A DNA stretch of 64,000 bases from Acidobacteriota bacterium (GCA_013289835.1 JABCZG010000003.1:62001-126000), one strand, 5' to 3'. Positions 9,904 to 17,406 are shown, counted from the first letter of the stretch. Notes: generated from the sequence alone by a model not told the origin. Translations and numbers: made by a program.

Positions 9904-9914
9904 CTTCCGGCGGA

Positions 9915-9949
9915 AAGTTAGCAGTTGTTAGTTATCAGTCGTTAGTAAA
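9915..9949 (+). repeat. Heptamer tandem repeat after lepA
   Basis: Five consecutive 7-nt units can be laid out: AAGTTAG, CAGTTGT, TAGTTAT, CAGTCGT, TAGTAAA. The same heptamer, in the same plus-strand orientation, forms a longer array at 11956-12011. Confidence 0.7.
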
Positions 9950-10121
9950 AACCTTCGGAGCTTTGCTCTTTTCTGGCGTTCCTCGCCGTACTAAAGGCGG
10001 TTTCCTCTTCCGACGAAGAATAGTCTGATCGCCCATCGAGCACCGAAGCCCTAGTGCATCTTCGGCTGTGCTTGGTTGCCGCTCATGTTCGGCTGCGCTA
10101 GACTTTCGTAAGGGCGAAACC

Positions 10122-10331
10122 ATGAAAGCACCAACACAATACCTGACTAATGAGAAGGGCGAGAAGATCGCGGTGGTCATCAGCATCGAAGAGTACGAAC
10201 GACTTCTCGAAGAGTTGGAAGATCTCGAAGACCTACAGGCAGTGCGAGAATACGAACAGGCAAAAGCCGCCGGGGAAGTCCCGATCCCGCTCGAACAAGC
10301 GCTCGCTGAAATTCGCCGCAATCGAAAGTGA
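10122..10331 (+). CDS. Antitoxin of Phd/YefM or RelB type
   Basis: This 69-aa protein starts MKAPTQYLTNEKGEKIAVV and has the pattern of Phd/YefM-like antitoxins, with a short beta region and then IEEYERLLEELEDLEDL, a long acidic helix that would wrap the toxin. It overlaps the downstream toxin gene by 4 nt (GTGA at 10328-10331). The ATG at 10122 is preferred over the upstream ATG at 10068 because it follows a GGG-rich sequence and gives the usual family length. It is expected to repress its own promoter together with the toxin. Confidence 0.87.
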   Translation: MKAPTQYLTNEKGEKIAVVISIEEYERLLEELEDLEDLQAVREYEQAKAAGEVPIPLEQALAEIRRNRK

Positions 10332-10585
10332 ACTACCGCGTAGTCATCGCGAATCGGGCTAAGAAAGAACTTGAAGCAGTTCCCTCCGCCGTGCTTGAGG
10401 CAATCGAGGGAAAAATGTTGTCCTTGGGAGAAGTTCCGCGCCCGCCCGGCTGCAAGAAGCTGAAGGGCGAAGAGAAGACTTGGCGGATTCGTTCGGGCAA
10501 GTACCGTATCCTCTACCAGATCGACGACTCGGCGAAAGTTGTGACCGTAATCGGTGTCGGCCACCGAAAGGACATTTACCGGTAG
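10328..10585 (+). CDS. RelE/ParE-superfamily toxin
   Basis: This 85-aa protein begins MNYRVVIANRAKKELEAVP from a GTG and ends in a strand with YRILYQIDDSAKVVTVIGVGHRKDIYR. The conserved KKLKGEEKTWRIRSGKYRI core is that of RelE-type toxins, which in the family cleave mRNA on the ribosome. The basic and aromatic residues R, K, Y, H and R of the active site region are present. It is coupled to the antitoxin gene by an overlap. Its stop lies only 2 nt from the stop of the converging xseA gene. Confidence 0.9.
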   Translation: MNYRVVIANRAKKELEAVPSAVLEAIEGKMLSLGEVPRPPGCKKLKGEEKTWRIRSGKYRILYQIDDSAKVVTVIGVGHRKDIYR

Positions 10586-10587
10586 CC

Positions 10588-11952
10588 TCATTTTTCGTCT
10601 TTTTTCTGCACTTCAGTGGTGAGGCGGCCGCGGTGGAGTTGGATGGCTACGGTGTCGCCTAGGGTGACTTGGGCGGCGTCGCGGAGGAGGTTGCCGGCGG
10701 CGTCGGTGGCGATGGCGTAGCCTCGTTCGAGGACGCGCATGGGGCTACGCTCGTTGAGTTGCAGGAAGAATTTTTCGAGGCGGTCGCGCTTGGCGCGCAG
10801 GAGGCGCTCGATGCGGACGCCGAGATCGGCGCTGCGTTTTTCGAGGCGCAGGCGGAACGCGGAAATCTTCACGCGAAAATCGAAGGAGACGATGCGCAGG
10901 TGGGCGGCGTTGAAGCGCTTGCGCGATTGCTCGAGGCGCGCGCGAAGGCCGAGCGCAAGGCGCGAGGTCATTTCATCGGCGCGCTGGCGCTGCTGGCGCA
11001 AGAGATCGAGTGGGCGGCGGAAACCGCGGCGCGCGGAGAGTTCGTGGACGCGGCGGGACAATTCCAGAAGACGATAACGGACGTGGCCGGCGAGGGTTTC
11101 GCGCAGCTCGGCGATGTGCTTGTCGAATTCGGCGCGCGTTTGGACGACGAGTTCAGCGGCAGCGGAAGGCGTGGAGGCCCGCAGGTCGGCGACAAAATCG
11201 GCAATGGTGAAATCAGTCTCATGGCCGACGCCGGAGATGACGGGAATTTCGGAAGCAAAGATGGCGCGCGCGACGATTTCTTCGTTGAAGGACCACAAAT
11301 CTTCCATGGAACCGCCGCCGCGTGCGAGGATGAGCACGTCCACGATTTTCCTGGCGTTGAAAAATTTCAGGGCTTTGACGATTTCTTCGGCGGAGCCTTC
11401 ACCCTGGACGCGCACGGGATAGACGGTCAGATGCACGTTGGGGAAACGGCGGGTGAGGATGCGCACGACGTCGCGGACGGCGGCGCCGCGCGGCGAAGTG
11501 ATGATCCCGATGCGGCTGGGGAGCAGCGGCAGCGGCTTTTTGCGTTTCGGGTCAAAAAGGCCTTCGGCTTCGAGACGCTTTTTGAGTTGCTCGAAAGCGA
11601 GCTGCAACGCGCCGCGCCCGACGGGATCGAGATTTTCCACGTAGATCTGATATTCGCCGCGCTGCTCGTAGACGCTGATGCTGCCGCGCACGGTGACTTG
11701 CAGGCCGTCCTCGGGGCGGAACTTGATGCCGCGCTGCTGCTGCTTGAAGAAAACGCAGCGGACCTGTGCGCGATCGTCTTTCAGGGTGAAGTAGATGTGG
11801 CCGGACTGGGCTTCGCGGCAATTGGAGACTTCGCCCTGGACGAGGATGTCCATGAAGTTTTTCGCCAGGAGGTCGCGGATCTTGGCGGTGAGCTCGCTGA
11901 CCGTGAAAATCTGGCGGGTGGGCTGGAGGTTGAAGGTGAGCTGTTTGGTCAT
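10588..11952 (-). CDS. xseA: Exodeoxyribonuclease VII large subunit
   Basis: The protein has 454 aa and contains the N-terminal OB-fold (QIFTVSELTAKIRDLLAKNF, then VQGEVSNCREAQSGHIYFTLKD) and the catalytic domain with SPRGAAVRDVVRIL and RGGGSMEDLWSFN. These are hallmarks of XseA, which with XseB degrades single-stranded DNA to oligonucleotides. No xseB was found nearby. The ATG at 11952 follows a heptamer tandem repeat with only a few bases between them and has no visible Shine-Dalgarno sequence. A promoter lies about 505 nt upstream (12464-12491). Confidence 0.96.
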   Translation of the reverse strand: MTKQLTFNLQPTRQIFTVSELTAKIRDLLAKNFMDILVQGEVSNCREAQSGHIYFTLKDDRAQVRCVFFKQQQRGIKFRPEDGLQVTVRGSISVYEQRGEYQIYVENLDPVGRGALQLAFEQLKKRLEAEGLFDPKRKKPLPLLPSRIGIITSPRGAAVRDVVRILTRRFPNVHLTVYPVRVQGEGSAEEIVKALKFFNARKIVDVLILARGGGSMEDLWSFNEEIVARAIFASEIPVISGVGHETDFTIADFVADLRASTPSAAAELVVQTRAEFDKHIAELRETLAGHVRYRLLELSRRVHELSARRGFRRPLDLLRQQRQRADEMTSRLALGLRARLEQSRKRFNAAHLRIVSFDFRVKISAFRLRLEKRSADLGVRIERLLRAKRDRLEKFFLQLNERSPMRVLERGYAIATDAAGNLLRDAAQVTLGDTVAIQLHRGRLTTEVQKKDEK

Positions 11953-11955
11953 TTT

Positions 11956-12011
11956 CAGTTGTCGGTTGTCAGTTCTCAGTTGTCTGTTTTTAGTTGTTAG
12001 TTGTTAGTGGG
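11956..12011 (-). repeat. Eight-unit heptamer tandem repeat abutting the xseA start
   Basis: On the plus strand the units are CAGTTGT, CGGTTGT, CAGTTCT, CAGTTGT, CTGTTTT, TAGTTGT, TAGTTGT, TAGTGGG, in exact 7-nt register. On the xseA coding strand this reads as ACAACTA/ACAACTG units that end 3 nt before the ATG. A related array precedes fumC. Confidence 0.85.
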
Positions 12012-12133
12012 AGTCTCCCATTCGGAGTACTTCGCCGCGGGGGGAATTCCTCGTTCGGCGATGGCCGTTCATGGAAGAAATTACTCCTGAGATTTCTGGT
12101 AAACAGTTTATCCTCCACCCCCCGCCTTTTCCC

Positions 12134-12237
12134 GGAAGTGTGGCAAGCAAAGAACTTTAAGTCCAATGAATTTGGATGTGTGGCAAACGAAGGACTTATG
12201 GGTCCGATTTTCGGATGTGTGGCAAATGCAGGACTTA
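12134..12237 (-). repeat. Three 25-nt motifs in the xseA leader
   Basis: On the plus strand the copies lie at 12134-12158, 12174-12198 and 12213-12237, about 40 nt apart. They share GTGTGGCAA, three to four variable bases and AAGGACTTA or close variants. Read in the direction of xseA the consensus is TAAGTCC.T...TTGCCACAC. The same 25-nt motif occurs three times before fumC at 54295-54388. Confidence 0.8.
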
Positions 12238-12463
12238 GATTTCGGAGGAAGGAGGGATGAAGGAAAAAACCGCGAGATACCCTCCACACCCCCGAGCATT
12301 TGTAAGGATGTCAAAGGAAAGGAGTTGCGAGAGGAGGCATTTATAGGTGGATGAAAAGAAAAGGGCGAAGAGTAACGAGGTTGGTACGAAATCAGTGTAG
12401 GGAGAATGAATCGGGGCGTTGAGACCTCTGCTTGGCGGTATGGGGCCGCGAAAATCATGAGGT

Positions 12464-12491
12464 ATTATAGCTGATAGGTACTGTTTGTCAA
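12464..12491 (-). promoter_or_regulatory. Perfect consensus sigma-70 promoter upstream of xseA
   Basis: On the minus strand TTGACA (12491-12486) is followed by a 16-nt spacer and TATAAT (12469-12464). Both boxes match the bacterial consensus in all six positions. The spacer begins AACAGTACCTAT and resembles the spacer ATCAGTACCGAT of the promoter at 54141-54168. Transcription would run toward xseA, leaving a leader of about 500 nt. Confidence 0.75.
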
Positions 12492-12574
12492 GAAATAACT
12501 CATAAGTGGTTTTGGATCTTGGGGGATAGCGCGAAATGTGCGAGCAGGAATTGGGAATTTGAGCGAAGTGCCCT

Positions 12575-13930
12575 TTAGTGGGCAGCAGGGCTCGCTGATG
12601 ATCGAGGACTCGGAATTGGTGCGAACGACACCGGTGCCTGGATATCACTGGCGAGTCTCCGTTGTGCGCCAGCGGGGTCGTCCACGTCCAGGAGGGCGAG
12701 CCACGGTTTCTCTACCATCCGGGGCGGGCCATTTAAGACAGGCCTCGCAGAACCGCAGGAGATCAACAGAAGCCTACTTTGTGGGAGCCGCCAATGGCCG
12801 GAGCAATCACTCTTCTTTTCGTGGGTTATCTGGCGAAGGCGGGAGCCGTCGGCATTCATAATGTGGACCTGGAGCAAGTCATGGACGGCCGCAGAAAATG
12901 CAATCTGCTTTCCGTCTGGTGACCACACGGGATCAGAGGCTCGTTGTTTTGGCTCGGTGAGGCGCTGGCGATTGGAGCCGTCCGCATTCATTCGAAAAAT
13001 GTTGCTCTTGCCATGTTCTGAGTCCACGAAAACAATTTGTGTTCCGTCGGGTGACCACTTCAGGCTTATGAGGATGGAGCGGATGCTTGTCAAGACTTTG
13101 GTCTGAGAGCCATCCGTTCCGGCGACGAGGATCGCGTGGCTCTTGATGCCTCCCTCGATGAAGCCGATGCGGGAGCTATCCGGGGACCAAAAATAGCCGA
13201 ACGGGATCGGCTCCTTGGACAGTACAACTGGGTCCCTGTGTTCGCCGAGACCGGTAAGACAGAGGTTACCTCGCAGGCGAGGAAGTGTTTGTTGAGCAGT
13301 GCAGCCGTGAACAATCCATTTGCCGTCCGGCGACCACTCAAAGTCGCCTACAGCATCTTGCGTTAGTACGAGCGGCGAAGTCGTGCCGTCAACTTTCGAG
13401 TAAAAAAGAGGTGAACCAGATACGAGAGAGTACCGCGAATCACGCTCGCCCCACTCAGTATAGGAAATGCCTTGGCTATCTGGGGACCAGCGTTTCTGCG
13501 AGATCGGACTCTGCAGAGCGGCGACGGGATGGGGATCGGAGCCGTCCGCGTTCATCACGTAAAGTTCATACTGCGCCTGCAGCAGACAACCCTCGCAAGT
13601 CTCCGATTTGATGTGGATGTAAGCGATCTTGGAACCATCCGGGGACAGTACCGGAGAGAAACTGTGATTGTCAGTGGTCAGCGGCCTTTCAACGCCCCCG
13701 TCGGTATCGAAGGCAAAGATATTCTTGTATGTGGGAGCGTCCATCGCAAACGGAAAATCTCTTACACGCTGATAAACGACACGGAAGACTGGCTGTGGCG
13801 GACCGTTCGACGGATTGGATTGTGCGGGGGAAGGCGGCGCCTGCATTGTTGCGGCGAGCAAGAAGATGCAGGTGCAAGCGCGCCGAAGTTTAGACCGAGT
13901 CACCGAATGAATTGCGTCAGCTGAAGGCAT
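12575..13930 (-). CDS. Exported TolB-like beta-propeller protein
   Basis: This 451-aa protein starts from an ATG at 13930 and has a signal peptide-like stretch (RACTCIFLLAATMQAPPSPA, about residues 18-37). It contains at least five PD40-type blades, each with SPDGS/SPDGK and a following I.F or I.Y strand (for example SPVLSPDGSKIAYI, FEWSPDGKWIVHG, LKWSPDGTQIVFV, PVWSPDGKQIAF) and MNADGS turns. Such WD40-like proteins are periplasmic and may bind protein partners or act in envelope processes. It is not linked to tol-pal genes here, so a TolB role is not claimed. The frame also opens at a TTG at 13960, but the ATG gives the more typical start. Confidence 0.75.
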   Translation of the reverse strand: MPSADAIHSVTRSKLRRACTCIFLLAATMQAPPSPAQSNPSNGPPQPVFRVVYQRVRDFPFAMDAPTYKNIFAFDTDGGVERPLTTDNHSFSPVLSPDGSKIAYIHIKSETCEGCLLQAQYELYVMNADGSDPHPVAALQSPISQKRWSPDSQGISYTEWGERDSRYSLVSGSPLFYSKVDGTTSPLVLTQDAVGDFEWSPDGKWIVHGCTAQQTLPRLRGNLCLTGLGEHRDPVVLSKEPIPFGYFWSPDSSRIGFIEGGIKSHAILVAGTDGSQTKVLTSIRSILISLKWSPDGTQIVFVDSEHGKSNIFRMNADGSNRQRLTEPKQRASDPVWSPDGKQIAFSAAVHDLLQVHIMNADGSRLRQITHEKKSDCSGHWRLPQSRLLLISCGSARPVLNGPPRMVEKPWLALLDVDDPAGAQRRLASDIQAPVSFAPIPSPRSSASPAAH

Positions 13931-14103
13931 GGGGCGCTTTTTTCTTTCCTGTCTGGTCAAAATGATGCGAGGAGTTAGACGAAGGTTGCTGTCTCGGGTC
14001 CTCAGAGAGGCTTGGACGATTCGGCGAGGCGGCGGCAGAGCCCCGGGGACAGGACGCTAACACTATTGGGATCGAGCATAAAACGGGGCACGCGTTGATC
14101 CAA

Positions 14104-14616
14104 TCAGAGGAAGCGACGCTTCTTGGGCGGACGGCGGTCGCGGTAAGCGAGGAAGTCCGCGGGAATTTCGACTGTGCTTGCGCGCGCAAAAAGATCGTCC
14201 CAGGAACCCGGCTTGCGACTCTGGAGGCCACGGAGATTGGGGCTGAGGCTGAGGCGCTGGACGCAGAGTTGGAGGGAGGCGCAGCGGCAATGGAGCAGGT
14301 GCTCTAGAAGGGATTTCAGGCGGAGGGAGCGCTGGATGGCGGCATCGACTTCGGAGAGTTTGCGATGGGCTAGTTTTCTCCAGCGGGGGCCGACGGGGGC
14401 GTTATCGCGGAGGCCTCTGAGGAAGAGTTTGATTTCCGCGAGGGTGAAACCCATGTCACTGGCGAAGCGGATGAGGAGGACGCGGTCGAGGGCGTCGGTG
14501 GGGTAACGGCGCTGGCCGCCGGTGCGATGGGGCGGGGCGAGAAGGCCGCGTTTTTCGTAGTAGCGGATGGCGGAGGGGTTGAGGCTGGCGAGGCGGGCGA
14601 GATCACCGATTTTCAT
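14104..14616 (-). CDS. MerR-family transcriptional regulator
   Basis: The protein has 170 aa. Residues 1-70 are a MerR winged helix: MKIGDLARLASLNPSAIRYYEKRGLLAPP is followed by RTGGQRRYPTDALDRVLLIR and MGFTLAEIKLFL. The dimerisation helix covers about 80-105, and residues 108-118 hold three cysteines (C110, C112, C118) in HCRCASLQLC, placed where MerR-type metal sensors carry their ligands. A metal or redox ligand is therefore likely, but its identity cannot be read. It is divergent from a Cys-Cys protein gene (14821) whose promoter has the 19-bp spacing typical of MerR targets. Confidence 0.87.
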   Translation of the reverse strand: MKIGDLARLASLNPSAIRYYEKRGLLAPPHRTGGQRRYPTDALDRVLLIRFASDMGFTLAEIKLFLRGLRDNAPVGPRWRKLAHRKLSEVDAAIQRSLRLKSLLEHLLHCRCASLQLCVQRLSLSPNLRGLQSRKPGSWDDLFARASTVEIPADFLAYRDRRPPKKRRFL

Positions 14617-14691
14617 TTTAGGTTTCCCTTGCTAACGTTGAGCGACGTTGGGCTACTACAAACAGACTGAAACAATTTTGCGACCGCAAAA

Positions 14692-14744
14692 GCGGCAGAT
14701 GGTCTGCCGCACTCCAAAGGGCCCGCCTGAAGGCGGCCGCTACG
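14692..14744. repeat. REP-like short inverted repeats
   Basis: GCGGCAGA-tgg-TCTGCCGC (14692-14710) is a perfect 8-bp inverted repeat with a 3-nt loop. It is followed by GCCTGAAGGCGGCCGCTACG (14725-14744). Related short units occur at 15337-15394 and 17729-17754, so this looks like a small dispersed repeat family. Confidence 0.55.
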
Positions 14745-14750
14745 AATGGC

Positions 14751-14781
14751 TTGACTTAAAGCTGGGTTTAACTTTTAGCAT
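14751..14781 (+). promoter_or_regulatory. Candidate MerR-type promoter/operator
   Basis: TTGACT (14751-14756) and TAGCAT (14776-14781) are separated by 19 bp, the long spacing that MerR regulators typically need. The spacer contains TTAAA-gctggg-TTTAA, an inverted repeat centred between the boxes. It lies 39 nt before the ATG at 14821 and between two divergent genes, one of them merR-like. The match is by inspection only. Confidence 0.5.
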
Positions 14782-14820
14782 TTGGGGATGGGACGTGGCA
14801 AATCCCATTTGGAGGAAGCC

Positions 14821-15297
14821 ATGAAGAGCAACTACGAACGGTTTGGGAAAGCGATCAGGAGGAGCGGAGCGGTGTGGGCGGGTGCGGGACTGGTGCTGCT
14901 GCTTTCGGGCGGTGAGGTGGCGGGGCGCACGGCACAAAATCCCGCGACAATTCTGAACCAGAACAAGGAGATCGTGGTGACGGCTAGCAAATTTTATTGT
15001 GACAGCAAGGCATTTACGCCGCAGGAGCGGGCGCATCATACGCAGCTGACGCAGAAATTGCTGGCGGCGCGGAAGGAGATTCTGGAAACGGCGAAGGGGT
15101 ATGAATTCCAGTTTAGCCCGAAAAGCGTTTCGCTGGCGGAATTGGCGGACTGGGTGGGCGCGGAGAGCAAGTGCTGCCCGTTTTTTGATTTTCACATTGA
15201 CCTAGAAGGCGAGGGCAGTTTGCTTTGCTTGCGGCTGACGGGGGAGGAGGGGATCAAGCCGTTTATTCGCGCGGAGTTTCAGGTGCCGGTGAAATAG
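14821..15297 (+). CDS. Exported Cys-Cys motif protein, candidate MerR target
   Basis: This 158-aa protein begins at ATG 14821 behind GGAGG and carries a hydrophobic N-terminal segment (about residues 18-32). The mature part has a pair of cysteines in SKCCPFFDFHIDLEGEG (near residue 118) and single cysteines at about 60 and 137. The CCPFF-like motif recurs in small proteins next to MerR-type regulators and mercury or arsenic genes, which suggests metal binding, but I did not compare sequences. No enzyme family is recognised. The divergent MerR gene and the 19-bp-spaced promoter suggest joint regulation. Confidence 0.65.
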   Translation: MKSNYERFGKAIRRSGAVWAGAGLVLLLSGGEVAGRTAQNPATILNQNKEIVVTASKFYCDSKAFTPQERAHHTQLTQKLLAARKEILETAKGYEFQFSPKSVSLAELADWVGAESKCCPFFDFHIDLEGEGSLLCLRLTGEEGIKPFIRAEFQVPVK

Positions 15298-15336
15298 GAG
15301 GACACGCGGGAGGTCTGACGCTTCGAGGGCGGAAGG

Positions 15337-15394
15337 GACGGGCAGGAATGTCTGTTCTACTTGGAGAGGGGACAGGCAAGAGTGCCTGTCCTAC
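15337..15394. repeat. Two copies of a palindromic GACAGGCA..TGCCTGTC repeat
   Basis: GACGGGCAGGAATGTCTGTT (15337-15356) and GACAGGCAAGAGTGCCTGTC (15371-15390) are two copies of a palindromic repeat. The second is a perfect hairpin of eight base pairs with a 4-nt loop, and each copy is followed by CTAC. They lie downstream of the Cys-Cys gene and may act as a bidirectional transcription stop or as a REP-type element. Confidence 0.55.
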
Positions 15395-15418
15395 TGGGGA
15401 CAGCTCATTGGTTTGCGC

Positions 15419-15808
15419 TCAATCCCAGAGGCGGCGGAGTTTGTAGGTGTCGAAGACGGTGTCGTTGCTGAGGATGGGAAGGTTTTCGGCCTGGGATTGG
15501 GCTATGAGCATGCGATCGAAGGGATCTTTGTGCGAGCCGGGGAGGAGACCGGCGCGGGCGGCGTGCGCGCAAGTAATAGGTAGAGATTCGAACAGCTCGG
15601 TGGCGAGTATTTCGTCAAAGCGAAATGCAAGATCTACGGCGTGGGGCAGCTTTCCGATACGGGATTTCGTAGCGATTTCCCAGGCCGAGGCCGCGCTGAC
15701 GACGATGACGTTGGAACGCGTGCGGATGAATTTGCGGGCGCGGGGCGGAAGCGCAGGATCATCGGCGAGCCACCAGAGCAGGGCGTGGGTGTCCAGAAGA
15801 ATCTGCAG
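15419..15808 (-). CDS. PIN-domain toxin (VapC-like) with probable CTG start
   Basis: This frame encodes 129 aa if it starts at the CTG at 15808-15806. It reads LQILLDTHALLWWLADDPAL and contains the PIN acidic residues: D in LLDTHALLWW, E in SAWEIATKS, D in DPFDRM and D in SNDTVF. PIN toxins are metal-dependent ribonucleases. There is no ATG, GTG or TTG before the conserved strand: the frame closes upstream at the antitoxin stop (TAA, 15814-15812) and the first codons are CCT, CTG, CAG. A GGAG sequence lies 6 nt before the CTG. The gene is therefore absent from ordinary start-based calls. The antitoxin partner is the next feature. Confidence 0.85.
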   Translation of the reverse strand: MQILLDTHALLWWLADDPALPPRARKFIRTRSNVIVVSAASAWEIATKSRIGKLPHAVDLAFRFDEILATELFESLPITCAHAARAGLLPGSHKDPFDRMLIAQSQAENLPILSNDTVFDTYKLRRLWD

Positions 15809-15811
15809 AGG

Positions 15812-16042
15812 TTACTCCAGCGCTTCCAGCTCGTCCTCTGGCAGCGGCTCGAAGAACTCAGGACCAATCTTCAGAGTTCCCTTCATGCTACCGGGTTTGC
15901 GCTGGCCTTTTTTTTCGCGCAGTGGCTGCAGACGGACGAGCGGCTGGTCGCCACGGGCGATGATGACCTCTTCGCCTTCGCAGGCCTGGGCGATGAGGCG
16001 GGATAAGTTGGTCTTGGCGTGATGAATTTTGACCGTGGGCAT
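15812..16042 (-). CDS. Phd/YefM-like antitoxin of the CTG-start vapC pair
   Basis: This 76-aa protein starts MPTVKIHHAKTNLSRLIAQA and has the SRLIxxAxxGEEVIIARGDQP core of Phd/YefM-type antitoxins, followed by an acidic tail (EFFEPLPEDELEALE) likely to bind the toxin. It is translated from an ATG with no visible Shine-Dalgarno sequence because a palindromic repeat (16044-16065) lies directly upstream. The toxin gene follows in the same frame after the stop codon. Confidence 0.88.
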   Translation of the reverse strand: MPTVKIHHAKTNLSRLIAQACEGEEVIIARGDQPLVRLQPLREKKGQRKPGSMKGTLKIGPEFFEPLPEDELEALE

Positions 16043-16043
16043 A

Positions 16044-16065
16044 TTAGCTAATTTAGATTAGCTAA
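16044..16065 (-). promoter_or_regulatory. Two TTAGCTAA palindromes as candidate TA operator
   Basis: The perfect 8-bp palindrome TTAGCTAA occurs at 16044-16051 and again at 16058-16065, 14 bp apart, and begins 2 nt before the antitoxin ATG. Two-fold palindromes at this place are typical of antitoxin autoregulation. They also leave no room for a normal ribosome-binding site, so the mRNA may be leaderless. Confidence 0.6.
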
Positions 16066-16249
16066 GTTCAGCGGACAGGTCAATGAGAAGCGGGGCGGGA
16101 AATCGGAGAGGCGCGGGAACGCGGGAGGTGACTGCGCGACTTTTCTGGTGAAAACGGGTTTAAGGGGGAAGAAAGCGCTGGAGAAATATGCAGCGCACCC
16201 AGCCGGGCCATTGAGCAAGGCTCAACCTAACACTGGGAAGGTGAATTTT

Positions 16250-17287
16250 ATGCGGTCATTCAATGCGTTTCGACTACTGCTGATTGCTTTAGCACTGCTG
16301 GCGATTCCCGCCGCGTCGCAGGCGCAAGTTACTGTGGGCCTTTCGGTGCACATTGGACCACCGGCGCTGCCGGTGTACACGCAGCCGATTTGCCCGGGCG
16401 CGGGATATATCTGGACCCCGGGATATTGGGCGTACGGGCCGGACGGGTATTACTGGGTGCCCGGAACATGGGTGATGGCGCCAGCGGTGGGACTGCTGTG
16501 GACGCCGGGCTACTGGGGCTGGGGCGGCGGAGCCTACCTCTGGCACGCCGGGTATTGGGGACCGCACGTGGGCTTCTATGGCGGGATTAATTATGGATTT
16601 GGATATGGCGGCGTCGGATTTGTTGGCGGCGCGTGGCGCGGCGGCGTGTTTAGCTACAACCGCGCGGTGACGAACGTGAATGTGACGGTGGTACACAACA
16701 CGTACAACGAGAGGGTAGTTGAGAACAACGCGACGCTGAACCGTACGAGTTTCAATGGCGGGACGGGCGGAACAACGGCGCGGCCGACCGCGGGGGAAGA
16801 GGCTGCGGCGAGAGAACACCACGTTCAGCCGACTTCGGCGCAGACTGAGCACGAGCACGCGGCGAGCACGAATCGCGCGCAACTAGCGTCGGTGAATCAC
16901 GGGCGGCCGACGGTTGCGGCGAGCGCGCGGCCAGGAGAGTTCAGCGGCAAGGGCGCGGTGGCGGCGAAGGCTGCGAATTCGAACCGGCCGCCGAATGCCG
17001 GCAACGCTTCTTCAAACCGGCCGGGCGGGAACAATGCGAGTGCTGCGAACAAAAGCGTGGTCAACAACAACCGGAATGATCGGCCGCCGAGCACGATGAA
17101 TCATGAGACGACCCCGTCCAGGACGAACGCGACATCCTCCAGGAACGCGGAATCGGCGCGGAGTGCGCAGAACAACACGCACACGAATGCGCCGAGTTCT
17201 ACGGGGTCGCATTCGAACAAGCCGCCAACGTCGCAGAAGAATAGCGCGGCACATTCCAGCGGCAAGCCGGAACACGGCAGAGGCTAG
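16250..17287 (+). CDS. Exported WXXGXW-repeat protein with low-complexity tail
   Basis: The protein has 345 aa from the ATG at 16250, chosen because it directly begins a signal peptide (MRSFNAFRLLLIALALLAIP, then ASQAQ). Residues about 45-110 hold repeats of the WTPGYWAYGPDGYYWVPGTW kind, as in WXXGXW/YXWG repeat proteins, and about 110-150 a Gly-Tyr rich region. The last 170 residues are Asn, Ser, Pro, Ala and Thr rich with little order. The family is exported and of unknown function. The region from 16148 is open but adds no signal peptide. A strong terminator hairpin follows at 17350. Confidence 0.75.
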   Translation: MRSFNAFRLLLIALALLAIPAASQAQVTVGLSVHIGPPALPVYTQPICPGAGYIWTPGYWAYGPDGYYWVPGTWVMAPAVGLLWTPGYWGWGGGAYLWHAGYWGPHVGFYGGINYGFGYGGVGFVGGAWRGGVFSYNRAVTNVNVTVVHNTYNERVVENNATLNRTSFNGGTGGTTARPTAGEEAAAREHHVQPTSAQTEHEHAASTNRAQLASVNHGRPTVAASARPGEFSGKGAVAAKAANSNRPPNAGNASSNRPGGNNASAANKSVVNNNRNDRPPSTMNHETTPSRTNATSSRNAESARSAQNNTHTNAPSSTGSHSNKPPTSQKNSAAHSSGKPEHGRG

Positions 17288-17349
17288 CTCCACAGATTGA
17301 GTGGAGTAGCACGAGCTGGAAACAGACTAGTTAGAGAACGATCGAAGAG

Positions 17350-17380
17350 GCCGGACGCGATGCGTCCGGCTTTTCTTTTT
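17350..17380 (+). terminator. Rho-independent terminator after the WXXGXW gene
   Basis: GCCGGACGC (17350-17358), a GAT loop and GCGTCCGGC (17362-17370) form a perfect 9-bp stem, followed by TTTTCTTTTT (17371-17380). This fits an intrinsic terminator. Confidence 0.9.
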
Positions 17381-17406
17381 AATGCGTGCGCGAATTCGAA
17401 GAGCGC

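Larger units (their letters stand above)
11953..12574. other. 622-nt leader region between the TolB-like gene and xseA
   Basis: The stretch holds, in the direction of xseA, a perfect promoter, about 220 nt of pyrimidine-rich sequence, the 25-nt motif array and the heptamer array. The open frames listed across it are repeat-driven and show no protein-like pattern, so I call no gene. A structured non-coding RNA or long leader is possible. Confidence 0.6.

Noticed and set aside
10669..12000. 443-codon plus-strand frame opposite xseA
   Set aside because: It is acidic and Gly/Ala-rich, and xseA on the other strand has unmistakable family motifs.
14686..14744. Possible attenuator before the Cys-Cys gene
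   Set aside because: The hairpins lie upstream of the likely promoter, so they cannot be in its transcript; a repeat element is the simpler reading.
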